Source of the DNA: Candidatus Jidaibacter acanthamoeba
Lineage (GTDB): Bacteria; Pseudomonadota; Alphaproteobacteria; Rickettsiales; Midichloriaceae
Length of the DNA stretch: 64,000 bases
Assembly: GCF_000815465.1 (NCBI RefSeq)
Contig: NZ_JSWE01000092.1
Span: forward strand, 1 to 64,000
Direction: 5' to 3'
Shown here: positions 16,726-25,439 of the stretch, one piece after another
Layout: each line of letters opens with the position of its first letter
Numbering within the stretch: position 1 is the first letter of the stretch
Notes under the pieces: generated by a model
What the model was told of the DNA's origin: nothing
The model's input: the letters and a program-made list of their open reading frames with translations, nothing else
The model's database searches: none
Program-made: the position numbers and the translations under genes

Positions 16726-17148
16726 ATGGGGGATCAACCTATGCAGAAAGAACGATTAAAATTAGTGGAATATGGGCTTAAAGAAGCATTAATTATTAAG
16801 CTTAAAGATGAGCAAATAAAAGATATTATAGCTTTTTCGATGGATAATATAAAAGCTTCTAACTTAGTACAGATGTTAATTCAACTAGCTTCAATGGAAG
16901 TAAACGGGAAATACGGTGCAGCATTCTTAGCAAGTGAAGGGGTTGCAAGTACCATGCAGCTTAAAAATTTAAGTGCGGAACAAATTGATGAAGTAGTTTG
17001 GGACTATAAAACACATCAAGATAAAGCTCTTGCCATAAAGGCGGTTAAAGAAAGGATTATAGAAGGCCAGCAGGATAAGTTCAGCTCTTACGGGTATGAT
17101 AAAATTAACATCAAAGCTGCAATGGATGACGATGAATTAGGCTTATAA
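16726..17148 (+). CDS. Hypothetical small soluble protein
   Basis: 140 residues, family not recognised. The sequence is mostly helical, without signal peptide or membrane span. Its Met-rich middle (DNIKASNLVQMLIQLASMEV) and acidic end (AAMDDDELGL) give no functional clue. Two starts are possible: ATG 16726 (GGGAAG upstream) or ATG 16741 (GGGGGA upstream). The second has the better ribosome binding site. It sits between two minus-strand genes and looks monocistronic. Confidence 0.65.
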   Translation: MGDQPMQKERLKLVEYGLKEALIIKLKDEQIKDIIAFSMDNIKASNLVQMLIQLASMEVNGKYGAAFLASEGVASTMQLKNLSAEQIDEVVWDYKTHQDKALAIKAVKERIIEGQQDKFSSYGYDKINIKAAMDDDELGL

Positions 17149-17162
17149 ATATTTAAGTTAAG

Positions 17163-17984
17163 CTAACAAAGTTTTAACCTGGATTCAGGAATTAAAATAG
17201 CAATCGTAGTACCGATTTTATCCTCACTATCAACTTCAATTATTCCCCCATGCAGTTCAATAAAAAGCTTAGCCAAAGGCATACCCATGCCCAACCCGTT
17301 ATTTAAACTTTTGGTTTTTTTAGTATCATCAGGGAATAAAAATAGAGTATCCAGAATATCTTGATTCATACCTATACCCGAATCAGCAATACAGATTTTA
17401 AGAAACTTATCTTGAATACTTGATTGTTTTATAGTGACTTGCCCGCCTTTTAAAGAAAATTTTACAGCATTATCAATAATATTTCTAAAAACCTGAACCA
17501 ACTTATTTTGATCTCCCATAATTTGACAGTCAATAGGTTCCAAATCAGTTAAAATACGAATTTTATTAGAAGAAATCTTAGTTTTAAGACCATCTATAGC
17601 TTTATCAATTATAACAGAAAGATTTGTCCCGGTTTCAATCAGTTCAACCATACCCGATTCACCTTTAGATAAATCGATTAAATCTTTTATTAAGCTTTGA
17701 AGCTGATTTCCACATGTATATATATCATGCACCCGCTCTTGTTGTTTTGGGGAAAGTTCACCGAAATATCCGGCTTCCAGCATTTCCGAAAACCCTGCAA
17801 TACCATTTAAAGGATTACGAAATTCATAAGCTAATTTTTGCATAAAAAGTGATTTTGCCTTACTTGCTAAAAGAATTTTTTGGTTACTTAATTTTAGGTT
17901 TAAGTAACTTTTTATTAAATATATATTAAGTAAAACAAAAACTGCGCTTAAAATTAGTAGTATTATAATAAAATTCATTTTCAT
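17163..17984 (-). CDS. Membrane histidine-kinase homologue lacking the phospho-accepting His
   Basis: 273 residues. There is one N-terminal membrane helix (about 4-25), no sensory domain, then a dimerisation/H-box segment and a complete HATPase domain: N-box NKLVQVFRNIIDNAVKFS, G1 ADSGIGM, G2 NNGLGMGMPLAKLFIELHGG. The H-box reads LAYEFRNPLNGIAGFSEML, where kinases such as PleC have SHELRTPLNAI. The phospho-accepting His is Tyr53 (TAT, one base from CAT). The ATP site looks intact, so it could be an allosteric pseudokinase or could dimerise with an active kinase. Alternatively it is early decay. Confidence 0.85.
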   Translation of the reverse strand: MKMNFIIILLILSAVFVLLNIYLIKSYLNLKLSNQKILLASKAKSLFMQKLAYEFRNPLNGIAGFSEMLEAGYFGELSPKQQERVHDIYTCGNQLQSLIKDLIDLSKGESGMVELIETGTNLSVIIDKAIDGLKTKISSNKIRILTDLEPIDCQIMGDQNKLVQVFRNIIDNAVKFSLKGGQVTIKQSSIQDKFLKICIADSGIGMNQDILDTLFLFPDDTKKTKSLNNGLGMGMPLAKLFIELHGGIIEVDSEDKIGTTIAILIPESRLKLC

Positions 17985-18072
17985 AATATAAATATATAAA
18001 ATTCTTTCCTAGAAATAGCATATTTAACATGCTATAGCAGTAATAACTTTAATTAAATAATATAAATTGCTA

Positions 18073-19581
18073 ATGATTGCTAGTGTAAAAACTGTTTGTT
18101 TTTTAGGAATAGAATGTAAGGAAGTAGATGTCCAGGTACATATAGCACCCGGACTACCATGTTTTAATATTGTCGGGCTTGCTGATAAATCGGTTGCGGA
18201 GTCGAAAGAAAGAGTAAGAGCAGCATTTCATAGTATGGCGATTGCTTTCCCGGCAAAAAGAATTACGGTGAATCTTTCCCCTGCCGATCTTTTAAAAGAA
18301 GGTAATCATTTTGATTTGGCTATTGCCGTCGGATTATTAGTTTCACTTGAAATAGTTTCACAAGAGGAAGTAGAAAAATATATTATTATGGGTGAACTCT
18401 CGCTTGACGGTAAAATAAAGAATGTGAACGGCGTACTTCCGGCTGCAATATTTGCTAATTCACAGGAATTAGGGGTGATCTGCCCGGAGTTAAATGGAAA
18501 AGAAGCAGCATGGTCGGGTAATAATTCAATAGTTGCGGCAAGTTCGCTTATAGCTTTAATTCACCACTTAAACGGAAAGCACTTTATTACATATCCGCAA
18601 GTTGATAAGATTGAAGATGTATGTGAGTATCCTAATCTTAAGGATATAAGAGGCCAAAGAATTGCTAAGCGAGCTTTAGAGATTGCTGCTGCAGGAGGGC
18701 ATAATATGTTGATGATTGGTCCTCCCGGTTCCGGTAAATCGATGCTTGCAAAGCGCTTACCCGGAATTGTGCCACCGCTTACGTCTGAAGAAGTGCTGGA
18801 GGTAAGTGTGGTTGCAAGTATTTCAGGGATTATTGCCGATTCTGAAGGAATTATTACTAAAAGGCCTTATCGAGATCCTCATTCATCCTCTTCAATGGCT
18901 GCAATTGTAGGGGGCGGAAGAAATGCTAAACCCGGAGAAGTGACCCTTGCTCATAACGGAGTATTGTTTTTAGATGAACTGCCTGAATTTCCCCGTAATG
19001 TTTTAGAATCCTTAAGGCAGCCAATAGAAACTGGTAGCATAACTATTGCAAGGGTAAATTCTCATATTACCTACCCCTCGCGTTTTCAGCTAATTGCTGC
19101 GATGAACCCTTGCAGGTGCGGGTATTTCGGTGATATTAACTCATCTTGTTCCAAGGCTCCCAGGTGTGCTGAGGATTATCAATCAAAAATTTCAGGCCCT
19201 CTTATTGATAGGTTTGATTTAAAAGTTGATGTGCCGGCTGTAAATATTTTAGAGATTGAAGAAGAAGAGAGTGAATCTTCCGAAAAGGTGGCTGCCCGCG
19301 TAACTAGTGCTCGTGAAATACAAAAAAACAGATATAGGGGAGTAAAGATTCAGCTTAACGCACATGCCGATGGTGAAGTGCTGACTAAAGCTACTAACCT
19401 TAATAAGGAGATAATTGACTTTTTAAAGAAAGCAGTTGAAAAATTTAATCTTTCAATGCGAGGTTATAATCGAGTACTAAGGGTTGCCAGGACTATTGCA
19501 GATCTTGACAATCAGGAAAATATAAGCAAAAACCATATAGCTGAAGCCTTAAGCTTTAGAATAAGTAAATTCCAAAAATGA
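18073..19581 (+). CDS. comM: YifB/ComM family AAA+ ATPase (Mg chelatase-like)
   Basis: About 502 residues: an N-terminal Lon-protease-like fold (VQVHIAPGLPCFNIVGLADK, GELSLDGKIKNVNG), a Mg-chelatase AAA+ core with Walker A GPPGSGKSMLAKRLPG and Walker B VLFLDELPEF, the Cys cluster NPCRCGYFGD...CSKAPRC, and a C-terminal Mg_chelatase_C domain. ComM is a hexameric branch-migration helicase that extends recombination during natural transformation. ATG 18073 gives MIASVKTVCFLG, matching the family. A TTG two codons earlier is less likely. dciA follows after one base. Confidence 0.95.
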   Translation: MIASVKTVCFLGIECKEVDVQVHIAPGLPCFNIVGLADKSVAESKERVRAAFHSMAIAFPAKRITVNLSPADLLKEGNHFDLAIAVGLLVSLEIVSQEEVEKYIIMGELSLDGKIKNVNGVLPAAIFANSQELGVICPELNGKEAAWSGNNSIVAASSLIALIHHLNGKHFITYPQVDKIEDVCEYPNLKDIRGQRIAKRALEIAAAGGHNMLMIGPPGSGKSMLAKRLPGIVPPLTSEEVLEVSVVASISGIIADSEGIITKRPYRDPHSSSSMAAIVGGGRNAKPGEVTLAHNGVLFLDELPEFPRNVLESLRQPIETGSITIARVNSHITYPSRFQLIAAMNPCRCGYFGDINSSCSKAPRCAEDYQSKISGPLIDRFDLKVDVPAVNILEIEEEESESSEKVAARVTSAREIQKNRYRGVKIQLNAHADGEVLTKATNLNKEIIDFLKKAVEKFNLSMRGYNRVLRVARTIADLDNQENISKNHIAEALSFRISKFQK

Positions 19582-19582
19582 T

Positions 19583-20050
19583 ATGCAAAAAATTTCCTCA
19601 CCCAAGAAGCTGATAAACATTATTGAAGAAGTGACTAAGCCGATATGTAAACAATATGGGTTTATAAACTTTAAAATAACGGCCAATTGGCAGCAAATTG
19701 TGGGAGTAAGAATTGCTCAAATTTGTTCTCCGTTAGGAGTAAAATTTCAAGGTGAACAAAACACCAACGGTATTTTGACTATAGGAGTTGAAAACCCTGG
19801 GTTCGGGTTAGAAATTCAGGCGAATTCTAATATAATTGTTGAAAAAATTGCAACCTATTTCGGCTATAGAGCAGTAGATAAAATTAAACTACAGATAATA
19901 CCTAAACGAAAAAAGAAGGATGCAAGCTTAGATACACCACAGCCGAAAAAAACGGGTATTATAAATAGTACCATGACTAATGCGTTAGCAGAGATTGAAG
20001 ATCCTGAAATTAAAGAAATATTTCAAAGCATTGCCGAGCAAATTTCTTAG
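19583..20050 (+). CDS. dciA: DciA-type (DUF721) helicase loader
   Basis: 155 residues. The N-terminal half fits DUF721/DciA: a helical start, the NWQQIVGVRIAQICSPLGVKF core (W..IVG..A....P), then GILTIGVENPGFGLEIQ. The C-terminal half is basic and disordered-looking (PKRKKKDAS...). DciA is the ancestral bacterial loader of the replicative helicase DnaB, typical where DnaC/DnaI is absent, as in alphaproteobacteria. It starts one base after comM and is surely co-transcribed with it. Confidence 0.8.
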   Translation: MQKISSPKKLINIIEEVTKPICKQYGFINFKITANWQQIVGVRIAQICSPLGVKFQGEQNTNGILTIGVENPGFGLEIQANSNIIVEKIATYFGYRAVDKIKLQIIPKRKKKDASLDTPQPKKTGIINSTMTNALAEIEDPEIKEIFQSIAEQIS

Positions 20051-20161
20051 TAAAAGAATTAAATAATCTACCATTTTTTAAAAAGATAAGATATCGGGCT
20101 TTGCATTTATAAAATTAAAATTTATAATGGTTATACAGCCTTAAATAATGAAAAGGTAGAT

Positions 20162-21004
20162 ATGTCCCTTAATATAGCAAATTCTATAACAAGTTTTTAT
20201 TATAACCATGGCAGCTTTGAAAATGAGCAGCAAAAATTAGCTTATTCTTTAGCAAAGACTATTATCATGAATGACAAGGAAAATATTGCAAAAGTATTAG
20301 AAAAAAGCGCGAATATAAACGGACTTATTTTTGAAGATGAAAATAATAATTATTATACTCCCTTACAATATGCTGTTGAACTTCAAAATAAAGAACTAGT
20401 TGAAATGCTTATAAACAAAGGCGCTGATGTTAATATCAAATTTTATGATAATTCGACTCTTTTACATAAGCTGGTAACTTCTCCTCATGAAATCGATATT
20501 GAAATAGCTAAGGTGTTAATTAATCATGGCTTTAATGTTAATGCATTAGATAATCAAGGAGCTAGCCCGTTTTATAAAATGCTCGCGTCCTCAACTTTGT
20601 TGGAAGGGTGGGATAAAAATAAGATAGGCTTGCTTAATCAGATTTTGGATCAGGAAATATCAAATTTTAATGTTCCCGATGATTACATAGGCTCTATTGT
20701 ACATAGCGCTATTACCAGTTCATTATATCAACCGAGTGATAAAGAAAAAGATATCTATATTGCTGAGGCAGTTAAAAAAATGCTTGATAAAGGTGTTCAT
20801 ATTGATGAAAAATATGAAACGGGTAGTGAGCTGGAGTATGCATTAAGGTTAGAACAATTCAGTGTCGCGAAATTATTAATTTGTAACGGAGCAAGCAAAG
20901 ATTTAGTAAGTGAAGACTATCAGCATCAAATTGCAAGATTAGGTGAATTTAATTGCGATGAGCAATTTACGATACAACAACCGATACAACACGAAGAGCT
21001 ATAA
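20162..21004 (+). CDS. Ankyrin-repeat protein ending in HEEL
   Basis: 280 residues with about three clear ankyrin repeats (YTPLQYAVELQNKELVEMLI, STLLHKLV...IEIAKVLINHG, GASPFYKML) and a degenerate one near 225-245. There is no signal peptide. Ankyrin proteins in Rickettsiales are often type IV secreted effectors acting on host proteins, but that is inference here. The C-terminus is QPIQHEEL: the last four residues fit the eukaryotic ER-retention pattern, and the other ankyrin protein in the window ends HHEL. It follows dciA by 111 bases. Confidence 0.85.
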   Translation: MSLNIANSITSFYYNHGSFENEQQKLAYSLAKTIIMNDKENIAKVLEKSANINGLIFEDENNNYYTPLQYAVELQNKELVEMLINKGADVNIKFYDNSTLLHKLVTSPHEIDIEIAKVLINHGFNVNALDNQGASPFYKMLASSTLLEGWDKNKIGLLNQILDQEISNFNVPDDYIGSIVHSAITSSLYQPSDKEKDIYIAEAVKKMLDKGVHIDEKYETGSELEYALRLEQFSVAKLLICNGASKDLVSEDYQHQIARLGEFNCDEQFTIQQPIQHEEL

Positions 21005-21061
21005 ACTAAAAGGAAAAGAAGATTAATAATTCGGCTTTTTTTATTTAAAATATTTTTAAAA

Positions 21062-21093
21062 AAGCGGCTTATACTAAATAGTATAGGCCGCTT
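21062..21093 (-). terminator. Terminator of tlc (minus strand)
   Basis: Stem AAGCGGCTTATAC (21062-21074) with GTATAGGCCGCTT (21081-21093), one G-T pair, 6-base loop. On the minus strand it is followed by TTTTTTAAAAAT, so it terminates the gene ending at 21105. It may also stop transcripts arriving from the ankyrin gene. Confidence 0.8.
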
Positions 21094-21104
21094 AAATAAT
21101 AAAA

Positions 21105-22535
21105 TTAGTTAGAACCGGAAGATTTTATTTTAAATTCTTTATTGAGCTTAATTACGGCAATAAACCATATGCACATAACTACTACAAAAATAATAGAAAG
21201 TATGGGAGCAAGGCTAACAAGTGTAGAGCCGGTTATGAAAGAGAGCATGCTCCACTGAATGATTGCACCTCCCGATTTCCCCAGTCTTCCACCGATAACG
21301 TCAGCAGCTGCTTTCCCTTTAGCTTTAAGTTCCTCGTCAAGCGGTATATAAGCCATTTCTTTGGTCGGGTCAAAGAAAGAATACTTTATAGCTTTACTTA
21401 AAACGTTTTGTGTAGCGCCGAATATAACTGCGAAGAATAGTATAGTTGCACTTGTCACATCCAATGTATTTGCAAACCATCCTTTATAACTTACAAATAT
21501 GAAAAACGGTACTCCTGTAATTAAAATAATGATAGGAGTTATTATAGCAGCCGTTCTCCAGCTAAAAATACGAAGCACAAAAGAGCTCGCCAGCATTGCA
21601 GTAAATGTAGCAAGTGCAGTGTACATTTGTACTTTCCCGCCGAAATTACTAATATCTTTCGGATCTGGATAAACTATTTGAATAAGCTTTTTCCATACTC
21701 CTTCCACCAGATTAATTGAAATACCATAGCATATAACAAGAAGAGCAATTAATCCTATATATTTAGAAGAGAAAACATATTTTAAACTTTCAACTAAACC
21801 CGGCTTTTTCTTTTTGGATTTAGTTTGGGTTCCGTTTATTGTATCATTACCGACAAGGTAATTACCTAAAACAAATAATGCAATGCTAAGTAATATTCCT
21901 GATAATAATATAGAAGAAGTTATATAATGTAATGAAGTTTGCCAAGTTGTACCAGTTTTAGTAAACAGCATCATAAATGACCCTGCTGAAAACAAGCCTA
22001 TTTGTCCGACAAACCCGAATAGTGAATAAAACTTTTTCGCGTCGTTTATGGAATAAATTTGGTTTGCAAGTTGCCAGAACATTAATGATAGCATCATACT
22101 GCCCCATAACTCGGACATTATATAAAATAGAGAGTATGACCAATTTTCAACCATAACGAAAAAATATTTCAGTGCCGGAAGCTTAGCTATCATATTGCTT
22201 AAATCAAAATGAATTAAATGTGTATTCGGGTAGAGAAATAGATCAAATACTATGAAGAAGCTCATGAAAAACCAGTTTACCACGTGGTAGGTAGTGACTC
22301 TATTTAAGTAATCGATTATTTTTGTGTAAGCTACCATAAATATTATTGCAAAGGGTAGTACGCCGAATAACTTTAAGGTACTTATTAATTCAGCACCAAC
22401 GTTAGAAATAATGATTGCGTCTTTAGCATTTCTTACAATGCTATATATATAAAGGGTTAGCACCATCATAAAAGAGGTGAGTAAAAATTTAGGTAACTCG
22501 TGTGCTTGTATCGGGATAAATTTCTTATAATTCAT
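21105..22535 (-). CDS. tlc: ATP/ADP translocase (nucleotide transporter, Tlc family)
   Basis: 476 residues with about 12 membrane helices. The N-terminus (YIYSIVRNAKDAIIISNVGAE...STLKLFGVLPFAIIF) and the central KYVFSSKYIGLIALLVICYGISINLVEGVWK match the Tlc/NTT family of Rickettsiales, Chlamydiae and plastids. Tlc proteins exchange bacterial ADP for host ATP (energy parasitism). Some paralogues carry other nucleotides, and the exact substrate cannot be read from sequence. It stands alone with its own terminator. This gene is the strongest single sign of an intracellular lifestyle. Confidence 0.95.
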   Translation of the reverse strand: MNYKKFIPIQAHELPKFLLTSFMMVLTLYIYSIVRNAKDAIIISNVGAELISTLKLFGVLPFAIIFMVAYTKIIDYLNRVTTYHVVNWFFMSFFIVFDLFLYPNTHLIHFDLSNMIAKLPALKYFFVMVENWSYSLFYIMSELWGSMMLSLMFWQLANQIYSINDAKKFYSLFGFVGQIGLFSAGSFMMLFTKTGTTWQTSLHYITSSILLSGILLSIALFVLGNYLVGNDTINGTQTKSKKKKPGLVESLKYVFSSKYIGLIALLVICYGISINLVEGVWKKLIQIVYPDPKDISNFGGKVQMYTALATFTAMLASSFVLRIFSWRTAAIITPIIILITGVPFFIFVSYKGWFANTLDVTSATILFFAVIFGATQNVLSKAIKYSFFDPTKEMAYIPLDEELKAKGKAAADVIGGRLGKSGGAIIQWSMLSFITGSTLVSLAPILSIIFVVVMCIWFIAVIKLNKEFKIKSSGSN

Positions 22536-22927
22536 ATAATTTTGATTAGTTTATGTTGTTAATGCTTAAATAATATAATCTAATATGGTTAATAATTTAT
22601 TAAGAACATGGAACTATTTTTGATTATTAGATAAGATTTATAAAAAAAGAAGGTGGGATGGTTATAAAAAAGATTGAAAATATTAGTTTAAGGAAATGTG
22701 AGAGTTATAATATCTACTTATTTAGTACCCAATTTAAACAAATATTTAGTAAAAAGTGGTTTTTCTTGTTATTCAATTGAAGGGTAAGGGTGCTTTAAGA
22801 ATCTTTATAAAAAACCCGTAGTATATTATTTAATGTTTTTAGAAATAATTAATACTTCGGGTTTTACAATTTAGTCTTCAATATTAAGCGAATATTTTAG
22901 TATGAAAAAAATATCCCTGCATAAGAA
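22536..22927. other. Intergenic stretch between tlc and the KGG gene
   Basis: 392 bases. The left part should contain the tlc promoter. The right end holds a terminator hairpin. In between is a possible 40-codon ORF (22658-22780, plus strand, ATG preceded by AAGGTGGG) that begins MVIKKIENIS. Nothing else supports it, so I do not call it a gene. Confidence 0.4.
22809..22866 (-). terminator. Terminator of the KGG gene (minus strand)
   Basis: Long imperfect hairpin with outer arms AAAACCCG (22811-22818) and CGGGTTTT (22858-22865), extended by AGTAT/ATACT and AT-rich pairs. The minus-strand side ends in a run of T (TTTTTTATAAAG). It begins about 60 bases after the stop of the KGG gene. Confidence 0.55.
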
Positions 22928-23155
22928 CTATTTATTTTCTTTCTCTTTATTAGTATATGAAGAAGAATGAGCCATTTGCTCTTTACGTGCATTCCCACCT
23001 TCTTTACCGATGTTTTTATAAAATTCACTGCCGTAAGTTTCTTTGGTAGTGTCTCCGCCTTTTTTGCCCATTGCAGCGTAATTAGCGCTCATTCTTTGCT
23101 TATCTTCGTTGGTTAGATTTTGTGAATTTGACTTTTTATTTTGATTAACTGCCAT
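22928..23155 (-). CDS. KGG-repeat stress-induced protein (YciG/con-10 type)
   Basis: 75 residues, very hydrophilic and without Cys. Two KGG-type motifs are present: AAMGKKGGDTTKETYG and KNIGKEGGNARKEQ. This is the pattern of the short general-stress proteins called YciG/GsiB-like in bacteria and con-10 in fungi, linked to starvation, desiccation or sporulation. A near-perfect AAGGAGGAAACT precedes the ATG, so it is probably made at high level under some condition. It is a single gene with its own terminator. Confidence 0.85.
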   Translation of the reverse strand: MAVNQNKKSNSQNLTNEDKQRMSANYAAMGKKGGDTTKETYGSEFYKNIGKEGGNARKEQMAHSSSYTNKEKENK

Positions 23156-23321
23156 AGTTTCCTCCTTAAGTTTTATTTATGAAAGTTTAATAACCTGACA
23201 TACTAACTAATAAACCATAATGCTTGTTTGGATGCTGCATTAAAAAAACAAAAATTTTACCTTAGCTTTTTACCTTATTTTTGCTAATATATAAAAAAAT
23301 CATATGGTTTATTGATCTTAT

Positions 23322-24005
23322 ATGAGTTTAGAAATAAATAATTTAGATAAGTTTCTTGGTAAAAAGGTTCGTAATTTTAGAGTAAAAATGCGTTGGCCTT
23401 TAAAAAAATTAGCTAGTGAACTTAATATTTCTATTCAACAAGTTCAGCGATATGAGCAGGGAATAAATAAAATATCCGCAAGCTTGCTATATGAAATTGC
23501 TAAAATATTCAATGCTCAAATTACATGTTTTTTTGAAGGCTTTGAAGCGGAGAATTCCGTGGTAGAAGAAAAGAAGACGCATTTTAACGTATTATTAGTT
23601 GAAGATAACTTACAGGATGAATTTTTAATTCGCAAAGCATTAGAGGATTTTCCCGAGCAGATAACTATATATACCATACATAGCGGTCAACAGGCTTTAG
23701 AATATTTTAGAGATTCAAATGAAGAAGGTAAAAGCCAATTTCCGAAACCTGATTTAATATTACTTGATATATATTTGCCCGGGATGAAAGGTTTTGATAT
23801 TTTAAAAGATATTAAAAAGCGACCGATATATCGCGACATACCGGTAATTATGCTAACCAGTAATGTAAGCAGCGAAGATGTGCTCTCTTCTTATCATTTG
23901 CAGGCGAGTGGTTTTATAAGAAAATCTTTTTCTTTCGAGGAATTTAAAGATCAGTTCCATAAAGCTTTCACTTATTGGACTAAAACCGTAACCTTACCTA
24001 GCTAA
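23322..24005 (+). CDS. XRE-type HTH fused to a response-regulator receiver domain
   Basis: 227 residues. Residues about 10-72 form an XRE/Cro helix-turn-helix (GKKVRNFRVKMRWPLKKLASELNISIQQVQRYEQG). Residues about 88-218 form a receiver domain: acidic pair Glu94/Asp95, phospho-accepting Asp149 in LILLDIYLPGMKGFDIL, Thr179 and Lys201. The receiver resembles the Rcp1-like class. The order DNA-binding then receiver is the reverse of usual response regulators. The last bases overlap the stop of the convergent PAS kinase, the obvious candidate partner. Target genes are unknown. Confidence 0.88.
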   Translation: MSLEINNLDKFLGKKVRNFRVKMRWPLKKLASELNISIQQVQRYEQGINKISASLLYEIAKIFNAQITCFFEGFEAENSVVEEKKTHFNVLLVEDNLQDEFLIRKALEDFPEQITIYTIHSGQQALEYFRDSNEEGKSQFPKPDLILLDIYLPGMKGFDILKDIKKRPIYRDIPVIMLTSNVSSEDVLSSYHLQASGFIRKSFSFEEFKDQFHKAFTYWTKTVTLPS

Positions 24006-25282
24006 TCAGCTGCCGGAAGAGTTAGGGTAACGGTAGTACCGTGTTTTTTTGTTGAATTAATATCAATGGTTCCGCCGAAAGAAGTAACAATTTTTTTACA
24101 AATCATTAAGCCTAAGCCTGAACCATCCTTATTGGAAGAGCAAAAGGGTTCAAATATATTTTTCTTAATATAACGTGAACTACAGGTGCCTTCATTGTGA
24201 ATAGTTATCCTATAGAAATTATTATTTAATTTCTCACTATATATTGTGATTAAAGGGTTTTTCGTAGAAGAGTGTTTTACTGCATTAGTAAGCAAGTTTT
24301 GAAATAATTGCAGCATGCAGGTTCTATTGGCCTTTAGATATATGGTGTCATCAAATAAGAGATTTAAGTTTAGTTGATTGGACATAAGGCAGCTGCTGCT
24401 TATCTCATTTATAGTTTGTAATAAGGATACCGGTTCTAAGCTAATTGCTAATTCTCCTTTCCTACAATAAAGGATAATACCTTCTGAAAGAGTATTAATT
24501 TGAGATAAACTTTTATTTATTATTGAAAAGGTATGTTCTATTTGAGTATTTTTTATATTGGCTTCTTTAAATTGTTCTCCTAAAATTCCGATAAAATTAC
24601 TAATTTGTCGTATCGGTTGAATTAAGTCGTGAGAAAAAATTAACGCAAAATTCTCAAGTAATTGGTTGCTCTGTTCAAGTTTTTTAGCACGTAAAGTAAG
24701 TTGTTGCCTTTTGGTAATATCCTCACAAAAAACTACAACTCCGAGAGGGCGCTGTTCATGGTCGCGCCAAGGGAAAGATTCCCACCTGACTGCACGTGTG
24801 CGGTTTTTAATTTTATATTCTAAAACATCTCTAAATTCACTGACGCCTTTTAAGTTATTATTTAATATTTTTTTTATTAGCTTCGGACAGGGAGAAAGTA
24901 AATCAATTATATTTTTTCCTTCCAGCTGGGTAGAATTAGATTTAGCAGCTAAGTTCTCCTTAAACCATAAAGTCCATTTAGAGCTATAAGTAACTATTCT
25001 TAAATCAAGATCTAAAAAAGCTACCGCAATCGGAGCATTCTTAATAAAATTCGTAATATATTCTTTAACAACTTCTTTATAAGAAAGCCCTGGATCTTGC
25101 ATTAACCTTAAATTAGTTATATGGGTGATTAAAGGTTGCATCATTTCAAGAAGCCCGTTATTACTACTGAAACATTCGGAATAAGAGGGTAAAATACAGT
25201 TGACTGGTGCTAAGGTTCTCTTAGTATTTTCTTTAGGTATTATCTGATGGGGGTTGGGTAATAATTTTTGTAATCTATTCAT
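24002..25282 (-). CDS. Soluble PAS-domain sensor histidine kinase
   Basis: 426 residues, no membrane helix. A PAS/PAC sensor spans about 78-195 (NAPIAVAFLDLDLRIVTYSS ... GVVVFCEDITKRQ). The H-box FALIFSHDLIQPIRQISNF carries His218 and belongs to the SHDLxxPLR class seen in phytochrome-like kinases. An HATPase domain follows with N-box LQLFQNLLTNAVKHSS (Asn333) and GSGLGLMICKKIV. The G1 box is atypical (HNEGTCSS). It is convergent with the XRE-REC gene and overlaps it by 4 bases. The kinase class and the Rcp1-like receiver suggest a cognate pair. The signal is presumably cytoplasmic. Confidence 0.9.
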   Translation of the reverse strand: MNRLQKLLPNPHQIIPKENTKRTLAPVNCILPSYSECFSSNNGLLEMMQPLITHITNLRLMQDPGLSYKEVVKEYITNFIKNAPIAVAFLDLDLRIVTYSSKWTLWFKENLAAKSNSTQLEGKNIIDLLSPCPKLIKKILNNNLKGVSEFRDVLEYKIKNRTRAVRWESFPWRDHEQRPLGVVVFCEDITKRQQLTLRAKKLEQSNQLLENFALIFSHDLIQPIRQISNFIGILGEQFKEANIKNTQIEHTFSIINKSLSQINTLSEGIILYCRKGELAISLEPVSLLQTINEISSSCLMSNQLNLNLLFDDTIYLKANRTCMLQLFQNLLTNAVKHSSTKNPLITIYSEKLNNNFYRITIHNEGTCSSRYIKKNIFEPFCSSNKDGSGLGLMICKKIVTSFGGTIDINSTKKHGTTVTLTLPAAD

Positions 25283-25439
25283 AAAGCCCTATACTTTTTA
25301 AGGATTAAAGGGTATTTAAGTAAATTTTTATTTTTTTTCACGTTCCTAAGGTTACTTATAATCTTTTAATATCATACTTAAAAAAAAATAATAGCGCTAA
25401 CTTGTTAATTTATTAATTTTGATAACAGGATATATTATC

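Noticed and set aside
22658-22780. 40-codon ORF with AAGGTGGG before its ATG
   Set aside because: A good ribosome binding site but nothing else; in AT-rich spacer such matches arise by chance. Kept as a note in the intergenic entry.
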